A DNA stretch of 64,000 bases from Palsa-965 sp044448685 (lineage in GTDB: Bacteria > Bacteroidota > Bacteroidia > Palsa-965): NCBI GenBank assembly GCA_044448685.1, contig JBIOHC010000011.1, positions 28,996 to 92,995 of the forward strand. The letters are read 5' to 3'. A program made the position numbers and the translations under genes. Of the stretch, positions 26,347 to 35,004 are shown one piece after another (the first letter of the stretch is position 1; each line of letters opens with the position of its first letter). The notes below the pieces were generated by a model. The model had not been told where the DNA came from and did no database searches. It worked only from the letters and a program-made list of their open reading frames with translations.

Positions 26347-26796
26347 TCAGATCCTTACTTTCACAATCACCTTCCTTATTTTGGCACGCGTATGGTGTTT
26401 CACACCGGGCATATGCAGGTCGTCCGGAAAAAATATAGCAAAGGTCCCGCTCTTTAATTCGAAAAAGGACATCTTATCTGCATATAAGGCATAGTCATCC
26501 TTGTCATTGTATGCCTTGACAGGTTCCTGTTTGTACAAAGTACTGACACCTATCTGCTCCGACCCATTGAGCATATACTGGATATCCAGATATTTACGGT
26601 GAGCTTCAAGGGCACATTCCTGCTCCTCCTTTGTTTCATATTCACTTATGATGGCAAAAAGATCTTCTCCTTCAATTTCCTGCTTGCCCGGTTCCATTCC
26701 GTTAAAATCGGTGTTCTTTATATAATCCAGACCTTTGGCAATACGGGATCCCACAGGGGCATAAAGGGAAGCATTTTCAACTTTGTCGTAAATCAT
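26347..26796 (-). CDS. YhcH/YjgK/YiaL family protein (DUF386)
   Basis: The protein has 149 residues, matching the family. Key motifs are HRKYLDIQYMLNGSEQIGV, FAIFFPDDLHMPGV and the ending KVIVKV. The histidines in HRKYLD and DLHMPGV, with the nearby glutamate, form the metal site of the cupin-like fold. Homologues are linked to sialic acid and other sugar metabolism, possibly as anomerases or mutarotases. No sugar catabolic cluster is nearby. It lies 66 bp upstream of the SprB-repeat gene on the same strand and may be the first gene of that transcript. Confidence 0.92.
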   Translation of the reverse strand: MIYDKVENASLYAPVGSRIAKGLDYIKNTDFNGMEPGKQEIEGEDLFAIISEYETKEEQECALEAHRKYLDIQYMLNGSEQIGVSTLYKQEPVKAYNDKDDYALYADKMSFFELKSGTFAIFFPDDLHMPGVKHHTRAKIRKVIVKVRI

Positions 26797-26899
26797 GATT
26801 GGAAAATGAAATGAATAATAGAGAGCCTAAAGATAAAGGATTCATGAAAAGGATCGGTTATTCTGTATGCATTTCTTTTCAGCAGATTCAATATAATGT

Positions 26900-26907
26900 T
26901 ACTTTTG
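26900..26907 (+). promoter_or_regulatory. Candidate -7 element of the two-domain hydrolase gene
   Basis: TACTTTTG matches TAnnTTTG exactly and lies 5 nt before the ATG at 26913. A transcript from here would begin at or near the start codon and be almost leaderless. I see no good TTG at the -33 position. Confidence 0.35.
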
Positions 26908-26912
26908 GCCAC

Positions 26913-28724
26913 ATGAGAATGAATCCTATTCGACACGGTAATTACCGAACACTGATCTGTTCCTTGTGTTTCTTAGTTTTATACGGGGCCGGCCCAGCCA
27001 GCGCTCAGCAATCAACAAGCAGCACCCCAGCCACACAAACAGATACATCAGCTCAGGCAAAAAAAACGGCACTTAAACATCCGCAGGAACCTCTGCCTCC
27101 TTTTCCCTATATAAATGAAGAGGTGTTAATAGAAAATACCCCTGCAAAAGTTAAACTGGCCGGTACGCTCAGTATGCCTTCCGAAGGAACATCATTTCCT
27201 GCCCTTATTTTGATTACCGGATCCGGACCCCAGGACAGGAATGAGGAATTATTCGGGCATAAGCCCTTCCTGCTCCTGGCTGATTATCTGTGCCGCCGGG
27301 GATTTGCAGTGCTACGTTACGATGACAGAGGTACCGCAAAAAGTACCGGCGATTTTGCGTCATCTACCACAGCTGATTTTGCAGGCGATGTGAAGGCTGC
27401 CGTCACCTATCTGAAATCAAGACCCGAAATCAACTGCCACCTGATTGGCTTGCTGGGACATAGTGAAGGTGGAATGATAGCTCCTATGATTGCCTCTGAA
27501 GATAAAGATATTGCATTCCTTGTGCTCCTCGCCGGGCCAGGAATTAAATGTGCTGAACTCCTCACCCTGCAAAGTGCTGCTGTAGCCCGTTCTATGGGAG
27601 CCAGTGATTTACAGATAGCCCTTGCATCAGGAATGAACAAAAAAATATATGCCTGGGCTCAGCTTGATGGTACAGCCGGTGCAGATTCCACACGTAATTA
27701 TTTGCTGAAAAGCGGAATGACAAAAGAAATGGTTGAAAAGCAGGTAAAAGCGGTCAGCTCAGCCTGGTTTAAATATTTTATTTCATTCGACCCGGCAGTG
27801 TATCTCAGCAAAGTAACCTGCCAGGTACTTGCCTTAAACGGAACCAAAGATATTCAGGTGCCTTACAAGGAAAATCTGGAAGGTATTCATGCGAGCCTGC
27901 AAAAAGCGCAGAACGGACATTTAACCGCTCATGAATTTCCGGGACTCAATCACCTCTTCCAGCATTGCGATAAATGTACCGTTGCCGAATATGCCGTGCT
28001 TGAACAGACAATGGATCCTGAAGTGCTTTCTTATGTTGGGCAATGGCTCAGAGATTCTGTCCTCAATGCACCTGACAGGTTATATGAAATGGCTGTAAAG
28101 CAAACCTGTAAGCCAGAAGCAATGGATGTTTACAAATACCTGACACGGATTGATTCCTCCAATAAAGAACTGGTGCGTACAAAGATCAAAGGAGAAGAAT
28201 ATATACTCATGCTGGCCTGGAAACAGAATGTATCATTCTACAAGAATGATCCGTCAACCGGATTTTTCAATACCGGGAATTATCCTGTATGGGTTACTGC
28301 TGCTCCTGACCTGAAACAGAAAATTAAAGCACTCAATCCCGGAGACAGGGATTTACGTTTAAGACAATTGCTGGGCCTTCCTCCTCATGCGCAGTATTCT
28401 TCTTTCGTGGAGTTTTGGGTAAGACCGGCAGATTTATTCAGACCCTGCCCCGATAAGGAAATAAGCGATGCCCAATGTGATTTATGTTTTCCCTCCGGGA
28501 CAGATTCCATACACATCAGCTGGATCAACACGAACAGGATAAGCCGATATTATAATTGCGAAGCAGGTGATAACTATCCCTGGACCCAGCTGGGATATAC
28601 ATATGACTGGAATGCCGGCAATAAATCGCATATCGGGTTAAGCGAATTTGTTATCTATCCCAACCGCTCCGTCCGGATCAGGAAAATTTATACAACAAAG
28701 GAATATCTGGGGGAAACCAAATAA
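26913..28724 (+). CDS. Exported alpha/beta hydrolase fused to an unrecognised C-terminal domain
   Basis: I start the protein at the ATG at 26913 (26919 is equally possible), because the frame further up gives 38 residues without sense and a signal peptide begins here, ending near GPASAQ. The alpha/beta hydrolase part has LITGSGPQDRNE, the RYDDRGTAKSTG loop, the nucleophile elbow GHSEGG, and FPGLNHLFQ with the likely catalytic histidine. The last 210 residues or so form a second domain with FVEFWVRPADLFRPCPDKEI and FPSGTDSIHISWI. I do not recognise it; its four cysteines lie close together. Family members hydrolyse esters or peptides in the periplasm, and the substrate here is unknown. Confidence 0.85.
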   Translation: MRMNPIRHGNYRTLICSLCFLVLYGAGPASAQQSTSSTPATQTDTSAQAKKTALKHPQEPLPPFPYINEEVLIENTPAKVKLAGTLSMPSEGTSFPALILITGSGPQDRNEELFGHKPFLLLADYLCRRGFAVLRYDDRGTAKSTGDFASSTTADFAGDVKAAVTYLKSRPEINCHLIGLLGHSEGGMIAPMIASEDKDIAFLVLLAGPGIKCAELLTLQSAAVARSMGASDLQIALASGMNKKIYAWAQLDGTAGADSTRNYLLKSGMTKEMVEKQVKAVSSAWFKYFISFDPAVYLSKVTCQVLALNGTKDIQVPYKENLEGIHASLQKAQNGHLTAHEFPGLNHLFQHCDKCTVAEYAVLEQTMDPEVLSYVGQWLRDSVLNAPDRLYEMAVKQTCKPEAMDVYKYLTRIDSSNKELVRTKIKGEEYILMLAWKQNVSFYKNDPSTGFFNTGNYPVWVTAAPDLKQKIKALNPGDRDLRLRQLLGLPPHAQYSSFVEFWVRPADLFRPCPDKEISDAQCDLCFPSGTDSIHISWINTNRISRYYNCEAGDNYPWTQLGYTYDWNAGNKSHIGLSEFVIYPNRSVRIRKIYTTKEYLGETK

Positions 28725-28736
28725 GCAGTCTGCTTG

Positions 28737-29870
28737 TCACTTGCCAAAATTGGATGAGGCGCCCATCTTTGTTTTCTCATCCAGAACCGAGATGACGGCC
28801 TTTTCAAGACTTTCTATAGGTATGACTTCTGTTTTCCAGCCAACCGGATATGTAATATGGCCCCCTGTTTTCTTAACCTGTTCGCAGAGAAGATAACCGG
28901 GCCCGTCTTTTTCAAGCTCAAATGTTTTTTCAACCACAAATCGTCTCACCACTTTATCCCCTTCAGGGCTCAGGAGAAATACCTTATAGGTGATATCGAG
29001 CACTTCCTTTGCATCTTTAAGAGAGCGTGTTACAGAAGCAGCCTGTCCTTTCCATTCAAACTGAGCAATAGGTACAGTTCCTATTTCCATATCTTCTTTC
29101 GGTAGTTGAGATTGCTGATAAGCGGTCTTAACAACAGCAAAAACACTGTCGGCATGTTTATAATCCCGGAGTGCATTATAAGATTTCATAAGTTTATACC
29201 TGATTTCATAATCATCCGGTTTGAGGATACTGGCTTCGGAATAAGCAACAGCCGATTTTTCATTGTTCCTGGTGAACGTGAATTCAAGCTGGCCTATAGA
29301 CATCAAAGTCTGCATATAATATTGCCTGCCGGATGGAATATGTTTTTTAGCTTCATAGTAAGCTTCAAGTGCTTTCTCAAATTCCTTACGGTCATGATAA
29401 ATGGCGGCAATCCAGTAATAGGATTCAGGATAAGTTTCCTTCAGCTTAATTGATTCCTGAAAAACAGCAAGTGCTTTTTCAGGCTGTTTGCTATAATAGT
29501 AAGCCAGCCCTTTTTCATTCATGTATTCCTGATTGCCCGGATCTTTCAGAAGAGCCTTGTCAAGTTCTTCAATTGCCTTGTCATATTTTTTCATGTATCG
29601 GAGGGAAAGTCCCTTGTCGAAATGAACAGCCCCATTATCCAGGCCCCTGGCCATAGCTTTGTCATAAAATGAAATAGCCTTTTCATCATTTTCAAGTTGA
29701 AAGAAAGCGAATCCTACCATACATAACTGCTCGGCAGTAAGCTTGTCTTCATCTTTTTCGAATTTGCTCAGCTCCTTATAATTATGCCCTTTGTATAATT
29801 CTTCTGCAGTTTGAGCACAGAGTGAGGTCCCCAGGATGAGTAAACACAGAAATAAGGGAAGGCCTTTCAT
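28737..29870 (-). CDS. Periplasmic TPR-repeat protein
   Basis: The protein has 377 residues. A signal peptide (1-19, cut after SLCAQ) precedes about seven tetratricopeptide repeats (about 25-240) with typical A/G-Y-F residues, as in AVHFDKGLSLRYMKKYDKAIEELDKALLKDPGN. The last 110 residues (QFEWKGQAASVTRSLKDAKEVLDITYKVF onward) form a separate strand-rich domain that I cannot name. TPR proteins are scaffolds, and the signal peptide places this one in the periplasm. It converges on the hydrolase gene with 12 bp between stops and has no partner gene. Confidence 0.85.
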   Translation of the reverse strand: MKGLPLFLCLLILGTSLCAQTAEELYKGHNYKELSKFEKDEDKLTAEQLCMVGFAFFQLENDEKAISFYDKAMARGLDNGAVHFDKGLSLRYMKKYDKAIEELDKALLKDPGNQEYMNEKGLAYYYSKQPEKALAVFQESIKLKETYPESYYWIAAIYHDRKEFEKALEAYYEAKKHIPSGRQYYMQTLMSIGQLEFTFTRNNEKSAVAYSEASILKPDDYEIRYKLMKSYNALRDYKHADSVFAVVKTAYQQSQLPKEDMEIGTVPIAQFEWKGQAASVTRSLKDAKEVLDITYKVFLLSPEGDKVVRRFVVEKTFELEKDGPGYLLCEQVKKTGGHITYPVGWKTEVIPIESLEKAVISVLDEKTKMGASSNFGK

Positions 29871-29995
29871 GATTGCTAAAGTAGGTGATTAGGCTAAAAT
29901 AATCTTTTATCATTTACCCCGCCCACATTAGGGAATGTTATTTAACTTAACTTGCCTGTTGAATACAAGTCCCTTATCTGACTAAACTTTCGGTT

Positions 29996-30517
29996 ATGGC
30001 AATACGAACAAAGACCTCGGGACAACGGGAAGTTGAACGCATGCGTCAGAAGAATAAAATTGTAATAAGTGATTTTTCAGTCTGTTACTATTGTAAAACT
30101 ACCGGGCTTAATGAAGCTGAACAGTTTTGCCCGAATTGCGGTTTCCCGCAAAGAGGAACAGATTTTGAGCAGAAGAAATTTATCCGGGCTCAGAAATTCG
30201 CAAAGCAAAGACTGGAGGATATGCAGATGGCTGTTGTGAAGGCAAGGAACACCTTATTTCTGATAGGAGGCCTCACCATTATACCGTATCTTATCACCTC
30301 CATGCAACTAGGGGATGGTTCCATAATGGTAATCGGAACAATGTTGGCCCTGTGCTATCTTGGTCTGGCACTATGGAGTCGTAAACAACCATTTTCTGCA
30401 ATCCTCACCGGAATGATCCTTTATGTAAGTATGTGGGTATTATACTGTATTGCAGATCCGTCAAATATATACAGGGGTATTTTTTACCGGATTATGGCCA
30501 TAAGCGCTTTGTATTAA
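29996..30517 (+). CDS. Zinc-ribbon integral membrane protein, apparently truncated by an in-frame stop
   Basis: The first 173 codons encode a cytoplasmic zinc ribbon with CxxC pairs at residues 30/33 and 45/48, a helical charged linker and three or four membrane segments. The frame ends at TAA at 30515-30517 after MAISALY. The same frame then continues 37 codons with a sensible hydrophilic tail (GFNAAREYERKKKEED) to TAG at 30629-30631, so one base change (AAA or AAG to TAA) could explain the break. Function is unknown. The zinc-ribbon CPBP protease gene follows, and both share the same architecture of N-terminal zinc ribbon plus membrane domain. Confidence 0.8.
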   Translation: MAIRTKTSGQREVERMRQKNKIVISDFSVCYYCKTTGLNEAEQFCPNCGFPQRGTDFEQKKFIRAQKFAKQRLEDMQMAVVKARNTLFLIGGLTIIPYLITSMQLGDGSIMVIGTMLALCYLGLALWSRKQPFSAILTGMILYVSMWVLYCIADPSNIYRGIFYRIMAISALY

Positions 30518-30631
30518 GGGTTCAATGCGGCCAGAGAGTATGAACGGAAGAAAAAAGAAGAAGACCCTAAGGATAACCCGGTACAGTTGGAGGACCCATT
30601 GAATGACCAGGCAGCAGACAGTACTTTGTAG
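30515..30631 (+). pseudogene. In-frame continuation of the zinc-ribbon membrane protein beyond its stop
   Basis: After the TAA at 30515 the reading frame stays open to TAG at 30629. Its composition (charged, GFNAAREYERKKKEED then DPKDNPVQLEDPL) is what a cytoplasmic tail after the last membrane helix should look like. It overlaps the start of the CPBP gene by 29 bp. Possible causes are a nonsense mutation, a sequencing error or stop-codon readthrough. Confidence 0.5.
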
Positions 30632-31367
30632 CAAATGCTCCAGACCGTTTCGCCCGGGAGCCAGATACTGTTCCGGATGTGGTACAGCTGCTCCAAAGGA
30701 AGAAGATCCGGAGCACAGTGCCGGGAAAAACTCCCTGAATGCCATGCTCTGGTTTTATGGGAGCCTGCTTGTCTTTATATTCATCATTCGTAAAATCGAA
30801 TCAGTGCAGGGCCCCGAATGGGCATTCGGGATCGATATTCTCTTCGCCCTCCTGGTCCTTGGGTTTGCACTGAAAAGTTACAGGGAACTTCTTCCTTTGC
30901 TTAGGGTGAAAGATTTGGAAATAATAAAGATCATATCGGTTGCAATTACTGCCATCCTCTTCGGATTCCTGGTTATCCAGATCAGTACATGGCTTCATCA
31001 GAATTTGTTCCATTCCGGACAGTACAACGAAATGTACATGTTTGAAGACTCTGCCTTTCCACTCTTGTTTTCTATTCTCAGTATTGCTGTACAGCCTGCA
31101 TTTTTTGAGGAACTGGGATTTCGCGGACTGATTTACAGCCATATCGAAAAAGCGGGCGGTGGTGCTGCCGCATTACTTGTTTCCAGCTTTATGTTCGCAA
31201 TCCTTCATCTCAATATAATTTCCCTGCTCTGGCTTGTACCGGCCGGACTTACTTTCGGATGGTTGCGCCAGCGCTACAACACAATCTGGTATGGAATAAC
31301 CGGTCATTTTTTCTATAATTCAACCATTGTTGTGATAGACTTCTACAGCCGGGCGCATCTGCATTGA
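30603..31367 (+). CDS. CPBP-family intramembrane metalloprotease with N-terminal zinc ribbon
   Basis: The protein has 254 residues. A zinc ribbon with CxxC pairs at 9/12 and 23/26 starts the chain. Several membrane helices follow, and the CPBP (ABI/Rce1-like) motifs are all present: FFEELGFRG (EExxxR), FAILHLN (FxxxH) and GHFFYNS (HxxxN). The glutamates and histidines make the active site inside the membrane. Bacterial CPBP proteases act on prenylated or bacteriocin-like peptides or have regulatory roles, and the substrate here is unknown. It lies in the same transcript as the broken zinc-ribbon gene and overlaps that gene's tail. Confidence 0.9.
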   Translation: MTRQQTVLCSKCSRPFRPGARYCSGCGTAAPKEEDPEHSAGKNSLNAMLWFYGSLLVFIFIIRKIESVQGPEWAFGIDILFALLVLGFALKSYRELLPLLRVKDLEIIKIISVAITAILFGFLVIQISTWLHQNLFHSGQYNEMYMFEDSAFPLLFSILSIAVQPAFFEELGFRGLIYSHIEKAGGGAAALLVSSFMFAILHLNIISLLWLVPAGLTFGWLRQRYNTIWYGITGHFFYNSTIVVIDFYSRAHLH

Positions 31368-31706
31368 TAGCAATCGTTACCGTATCAGGCTTACAAACGT
31401 GATAAGAAAGATACAGATTCCAGCCAGTCAAACTGACACCATTGCCGCAGGAAGGGGAATGATATATGTCAGGGAGAAAAAATTACCGCTTACCCAACCA
31501 TTTCTGTCTCAGGTTTAAAAAGTCTGTCAATAAAGGGCGGGTAGTGCAGATAAAAATGCCAGTTTGCCCAAGGAGTGACAGAAGTCATGTTAATTTACCG
31601 GCAACTCATGTGTCTATGATGATGGTCATATTATATTATTCAGATCCGGAATACTTTTGGTATAGGAAAACAGAGTACTGATTTGTAAACCCTCAAAATT
31701 AAGACC
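31368..31706. other. Gene-free interval
   Basis: No convincing gene is visible here; short frames on both strands lack coding character. The only element I see is the candidate -7 sequence at 31652-31659 for the cytochrome gene. Confidence 0.5.
31652..31659 (+). promoter_or_regulatory. Candidate -7 element of the cytochrome c gene
   Basis: TACTTTTG matches the TAnnTTTG consensus. Transcription from it would give a leader of about 40 nt before the ATG at 31707. The -33 element is not obvious. Confidence 0.4.
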
Positions 31707-32090
31707 ATGAAAATCGTATTTATTTGTTTAATGGCAGTTTTTTACTCAGGAACAGTTAACTGGGTAGCTCCTAAAGATGCAGATGCAATGACCAACCCTA
31801 GAAAGGGTCATGAAGAAGAAGCCATTGCAGCCGGAAAAAAAATATTCAACACCAACTGTGCCACCTGTCACGGTGAAAAAGGAAAAGGTGATGGAGTTGC
31901 TTCGGCTGGCCTTACTCCAAAACCAGCCAATTTTACCCACCCGGAAGTGGTGAAAGAATCGGATGGAGCCCTGTTCTGGAAAATTACAAATGGTAAAGCT
32001 CCTATGCCAGCCTGGGAAAAGCAGTTAAAGCCCGAACAACGCTGGGACCTGGTTTGCTATATTCGTTCCCTGCAAGCAAAGAAAAAATAA
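31707..32090 (+). CDS. Small periplasmic c-type cytochrome
   Basis: The protein has 127 residues and a signal peptide-like N-terminus (MKIVFICLMAVFYSGTV). The single heme site is CATCHG (cysteines at 51 and 54, histidine 55), and the distal methionine ligand is probably in APMPAWE. It ends WDLVCYIRSLQ, typical of class I cytochrome c. It would carry electrons in the periplasm. No oxidase or nitrate gene is near. A bidirectional-looking hairpin follows. Confidence 0.93.
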   Translation: MKIVFICLMAVFYSGTVNWVAPKDADAMTNPRKGHEEEAIAAGKKIFNTNCATCHGEKGKGDGVASAGLTPKPANFTHPEVVKESDGALFWKITNGKAPMPAWEKQLKPEQRWDLVCYIRSLQAKKK

Positions 32091-32124
32091 GCTTTCTTTA
32101 AAAGTTTGTCATACCCTTTAGGAC

Positions 32125-32160
32125 AACCCCGGTTTGCCAAAAGCAGACCTGGGTTATTTT
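32125..32160 (+). terminator. Hairpin terminator after the cytochrome c gene
   Basis: Arms AACCCcGGTtTGC and GCAgACCtGGGTT, with mismatches, form a stem of about 11 pairs around an A-rich loop, followed by ATTTTG. It also overlaps the end of the convergent MBL-fold gene. Confidence 0.6.
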
Positions 32161-33671
32161 GTGCGGTAAGCACCGAGATCGATCTCCGGCATTTTGCAGA
32201 CGGCACAAAGTGAACATTTAGAGTATGTTATCCAGTGATCCCTTTCATTGAAAGGGTATTTGTTCACATAGGGCTTGAGCAGGAGTTTCTGCCTTATCCA
32301 TAATGTAGTGCTTTGAGGGCTGGAGAGATAAAATTTCAAAGCCCTCAGCGGTTGACGCATCATATCCCTGCGGGTCATTGGATAACGGCTGATAAGCCTC
32401 ACACAAACAATATCCAGGTTTTTTTCAAGACTCAGTTCCTCATACACATCTACCCTTAGTCCATAACCAATACTGAGTAAATCTCCTCCCCACATTTTCT
32501 GAAATGCAAGCAGGAGCCTTCTCCCTGAAGTGCTGATGAGTAATTTAGAAGAAGCAGCAGATTCCTTTTTCCGTTCTATGATAAACTTTTTATCCTGATA
32601 ATAAATGTGAAACAGGGCATCGCCTTCCACATCTTCCAGGTGAAGCATGAAGTCTGTATCTTTCAGTACAGTAGCGTGATAGAGTTCCTTGTTAATATTA
32701 GTCCAGTAAGCAAGCTGGCTGAGCAGCTCATCAAGCTCCGCTTCCGGAAAGAGGGCAGGTCTGTTCACTTCATTAATTTCCTTCTCATAATGACGGTAGG
32801 CCATCTGTTCCTGTTCCTCTTCTGAAACAGCATGAAGAGCGGAGTTAATTTCAACAGAACCTTCTTTTACTGTATCGCCGGGATAAAGAACAAGCATTTC
32901 GGTAAACGAGGTGTTTTGATAATGGGTCCGGTAATAACCGGCTACAGCGTTCCTGGAAAACTTAACACGATTTATCCATTGATTCTCCCGTTTCAGCAAT
33001 ACAAAACCGGGTGCAATGGGTAAAGCATAGGCTGGCTGCAGGTAGTTGGTAAAGGTGCAGAAATTATTCGCGAAATATTGTTCTCTGAGCTGACCAGTTT
33101 CCGTATCATTCTTGCCCGGATAACGAATCTGGTTAGGGAAATAACTGGCACCGCTCCAGCCGGATACTAAGTAAGTGATGACCGGCCAACGTGTCTTAAT
33201 TTTTTCCAGCATAAAACGAGCCGCATTTTCATGATTGGAGTTCAGGGCATCATTGATATTGACCAGTACTTCTTCCCCGTATTTAATGACAATGACACTC
33301 TCAAGGGAAAAACTGATATAAGTGATTTCTATTTCCTGAAAATAATAGGTCTTAAAATTAACGGCTTCTGTTACCTCTCCAAACCCCAGGTGCTGCATAA
33401 AAGGACGAATGCCCTCCCTCCATTGAAAAGGGAAAAAAATGCTGGATTTTTTATCCAATGCCTTCAGTGTTGAAGTATGCAGATGATCTTCATGTCCATG
33501 TGATATCAGGATAACATCGGCATCCAGTTCTTCCGGTTTCATTGCCGGAAGAGGCCATAAAAACCACTGCTTGTCATAGGCAGGATCTTTCAACCAGGGA
33601 TCCATCAGCAATTTTGTCTTGCCGCAGATTACCAGAAAACAGGAATGAGAAAGATATTTGATTTGAATCAC
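32154..33671 (-). CDS. MBL-fold metallo-hydrolase with long C-terminal extension
   Basis: The protein has 505 residues and a GTG start. The first 260 residues are a metallo-beta-lactamase fold: SHSCFLVICGKTKLLMDPWLKDPAY, the metal motif SHGHEDHLH, and later GWSGASYFPN. The early segment resembles UlaG/RomA or the Neu5Ac-hydroxylase-like group. The remaining residues (about 260-505) are a poorly known domain ending in a cysteine cluster, KCSLCAVCK, near residue 487. The cysteines could bind a metal or cluster. It stands alone, converging with the cytochrome c gene, and its substrate is unknown. Confidence 0.82.
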   Translation of the reverse strand: MIQIKYLSHSCFLVICGKTKLLMDPWLKDPAYDKQWFLWPLPAMKPEELDADVILISHGHEDHLHTSTLKALDKKSSIFFPFQWREGIRPFMQHLGFGEVTEAVNFKTYYFQEIEITYISFSLESVIVIKYGEEVLVNINDALNSNHENAARFMLEKIKTRWPVITYLVSGWSGASYFPNQIRYPGKNDTETGQLREQYFANNFCTFTNYLQPAYALPIAPGFVLLKRENQWINRVKFSRNAVAGYYRTHYQNTSFTEMLVLYPGDTVKEGSVEINSALHAVSEEEQEQMAYRHYEKEINEVNRPALFPEAELDELLSQLAYWTNINKELYHATVLKDTDFMLHLEDVEGDALFHIYYQDKKFIIERKKESAASSKLLISTSGRRLLLAFQKMWGGDLLSIGYGLRVDVYEELSLEKNLDIVCVRLISRYPMTRRDMMRQPLRALKFYLSSPQSTTLWIRQKLLLKPYVNKYPFNERDHWITYSKCSLCAVCKMPEIDLGAYRTK

Positions 33672-33747
33672 AGAAAAAGGAACGGATAAAGAAGTGAATT
33701 ATTGTCTGCTCTTAAAAATCCATCCTGATAATATGTAAAGAATGAGA

Positions 33748-34302
33748 TTATTCCAGGTCGTTAAGCCTGGAATAAATCAAGGTATCCTCAAACCGTCCAT
33801 GGTGATATTCATAGTCTTTTAGGTAAGCTTCCTTGATGAATTTACTTTTCTCGGCCAGACTAGCTGAAGCTTTGTTCCGGGCCATGATGACAGCTTCTAT
33901 AGAATGCAGCTTCATGGAATTGAAGCCATAGTCAATAATTTTTTCCAATGCTTCCTGCATCAACCCCTGACCGTGATAATTCTTGTTCAGGATATATCCA
34001 ACTTCAGCCCGATGATTGACAGGAGTTGAACGTACAAAACCACACATTCCTATAAAACCGGGTTTGTTTTTCAACTCCAGTCCCCAGCTGATGCTTTCAT
34101 TTTTCCGGATACCGGCGGCAATCAGTTCAATCACTTCCAGTACATCGGCCGGAGTTTTGGCAACAGGACGTGGAATGAACTGCATGGACTCTTCATCCGA
34201 TCGTATCAGAAAAAAATCATCCGCATCCTCCGGGGTAATTTGTCTGAGCAACAACCGTTCGGTTTGCAGTACTGGAAAAGGATCAAAACAAAAGGTTAGC
34301 AT
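33748..34302 (-). CDS. GNAT-family N-acetyltransferase, RimJ/RimL type
   Basis: The protein has 184 residues, the usual length. It starts with the TERLLLRQITPEDADDFFLI motif typical of the RimJ/RimL group. The acetyl-CoA loop follows in the region VGYILNKNYHGQGLMQEAL, with EAVIMARNKASASLAEKSKF downstream. These enzymes acetylate ribosomal protein N-termini or small amines, but the substrate is not predictable. It is monocistronic, read away from the MarR gene. Confidence 0.92.
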   Translation of the reverse strand: MLTFCFDPFPVLQTERLLLRQITPEDADDFFLIRSDEESMQFIPRPVAKTPADVLEVIELIAAGIRKNESISWGLELKNKPGFIGMCGFVRSTPVNHRAEVGYILNKNYHGQGLMQEALEKIIDYGFNSMKLHSIEAVIMARNKASASLAEKSKFIKEAYLKDYEYHHGRFEDTLIYSRLNDLE

Positions 34303-34464
34303 GGTCTTGTATATTAATGGGTAAAGATAGGTTTTCCGGATACAGATTGTGTAATGCGTTGAATTTCAGTGATATTAATAGACAGGGCCAGAATGTTAGG
34401 AGATACCTTTTATGACATTCCGGATTAAAAATGTCAATCTTATGCAAGCATAATATTATTTTTA

Positions 34465-34472
34465 TATTTTTG
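34465..34472 (+). promoter_or_regulatory. Candidate -7 element of the MarR-FadL operon
   Basis: TATTTTTG matches TAnnTTTG and lies 7 nt before the ATG at 34480, implying a very short leader. The surrounding 60 bp are AT-rich. A clear -33 TTG is missing. Confidence 0.35.
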
Positions 34473-34479
34473 TTGAGCG

Positions 34480-34968
34480 ATGACCAAGAAGCATACCGAG
34501 ACGATAGATTCGAAATTAAAGACTGCCTGGTATGTTGTAAGTCGGATGTATAATACAGAAGCGGTGTTGCATGATGCCACGATAGCCATGGCACATTTCA
34601 TACTGAATGTGGACAGTGAAGAAGGCTCTTTTGCCTCGGATATTGCCCCTCAGTTGGGAATGGAAAGCACGTCACTGTCGCGTATTATCCAGTCTATGGA
34701 GGATGCAGGACTTATTATACGCAAATCGGAACGGGAAGACAAACGTAAAATACGCATCTTCTTAACGGCAAAAGGCAAGGCACAGAAGGAGCTGGCCAAA
34801 ACAGGGGTACGGAATTTTAACCGTCTGATCGAGAACCGTATCGGGAAACAAAGGATAGAAGATTTTTTCAGGACTATTGATGAAATTGTGGAGGTGGCCG
34901 ATGAGCGTTACAAATCACTCAAAGAAGAAAAAAACAAAAAGAAAAATGGCATCATCCGCAATGTCTGA
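34480..34968 (+). CDS. MarR-family transcription regulator
   Basis: The protein has 162 residues. A winged helix-turn-helix covers about 40-110, with FASDIAPQLGMESTSLSRIIQSMEDAGLIIRK and the wing EREDKRKIRIFLTAKGK. Helices at both ends form the dimer interface. MarR proteins usually repress neighbouring genes until a lipid or aromatic ligand binds. It precedes a FadL porin by 36 bp, followed by two hydrolases, and is the likely local regulator (inference). Confidence 0.92.
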   Translation: MTKKHTETIDSKLKTAWYVVSRMYNTEAVLHDATIAMAHFILNVDSEEGSFASDIAPQLGMESTSLSRIIQSMEDAGLIIRKSEREDKRKIRIFLTAKGKAQKELAKTGVRNFNRLIENRIGKQRIEDFFRTIDEIVEVADERYKSLKEEKNKKKNGIIRNV

Positions 34969-35004
34969 TTGGCACAACGGAATGCACTTATTTACCAAAG
35001 CACT

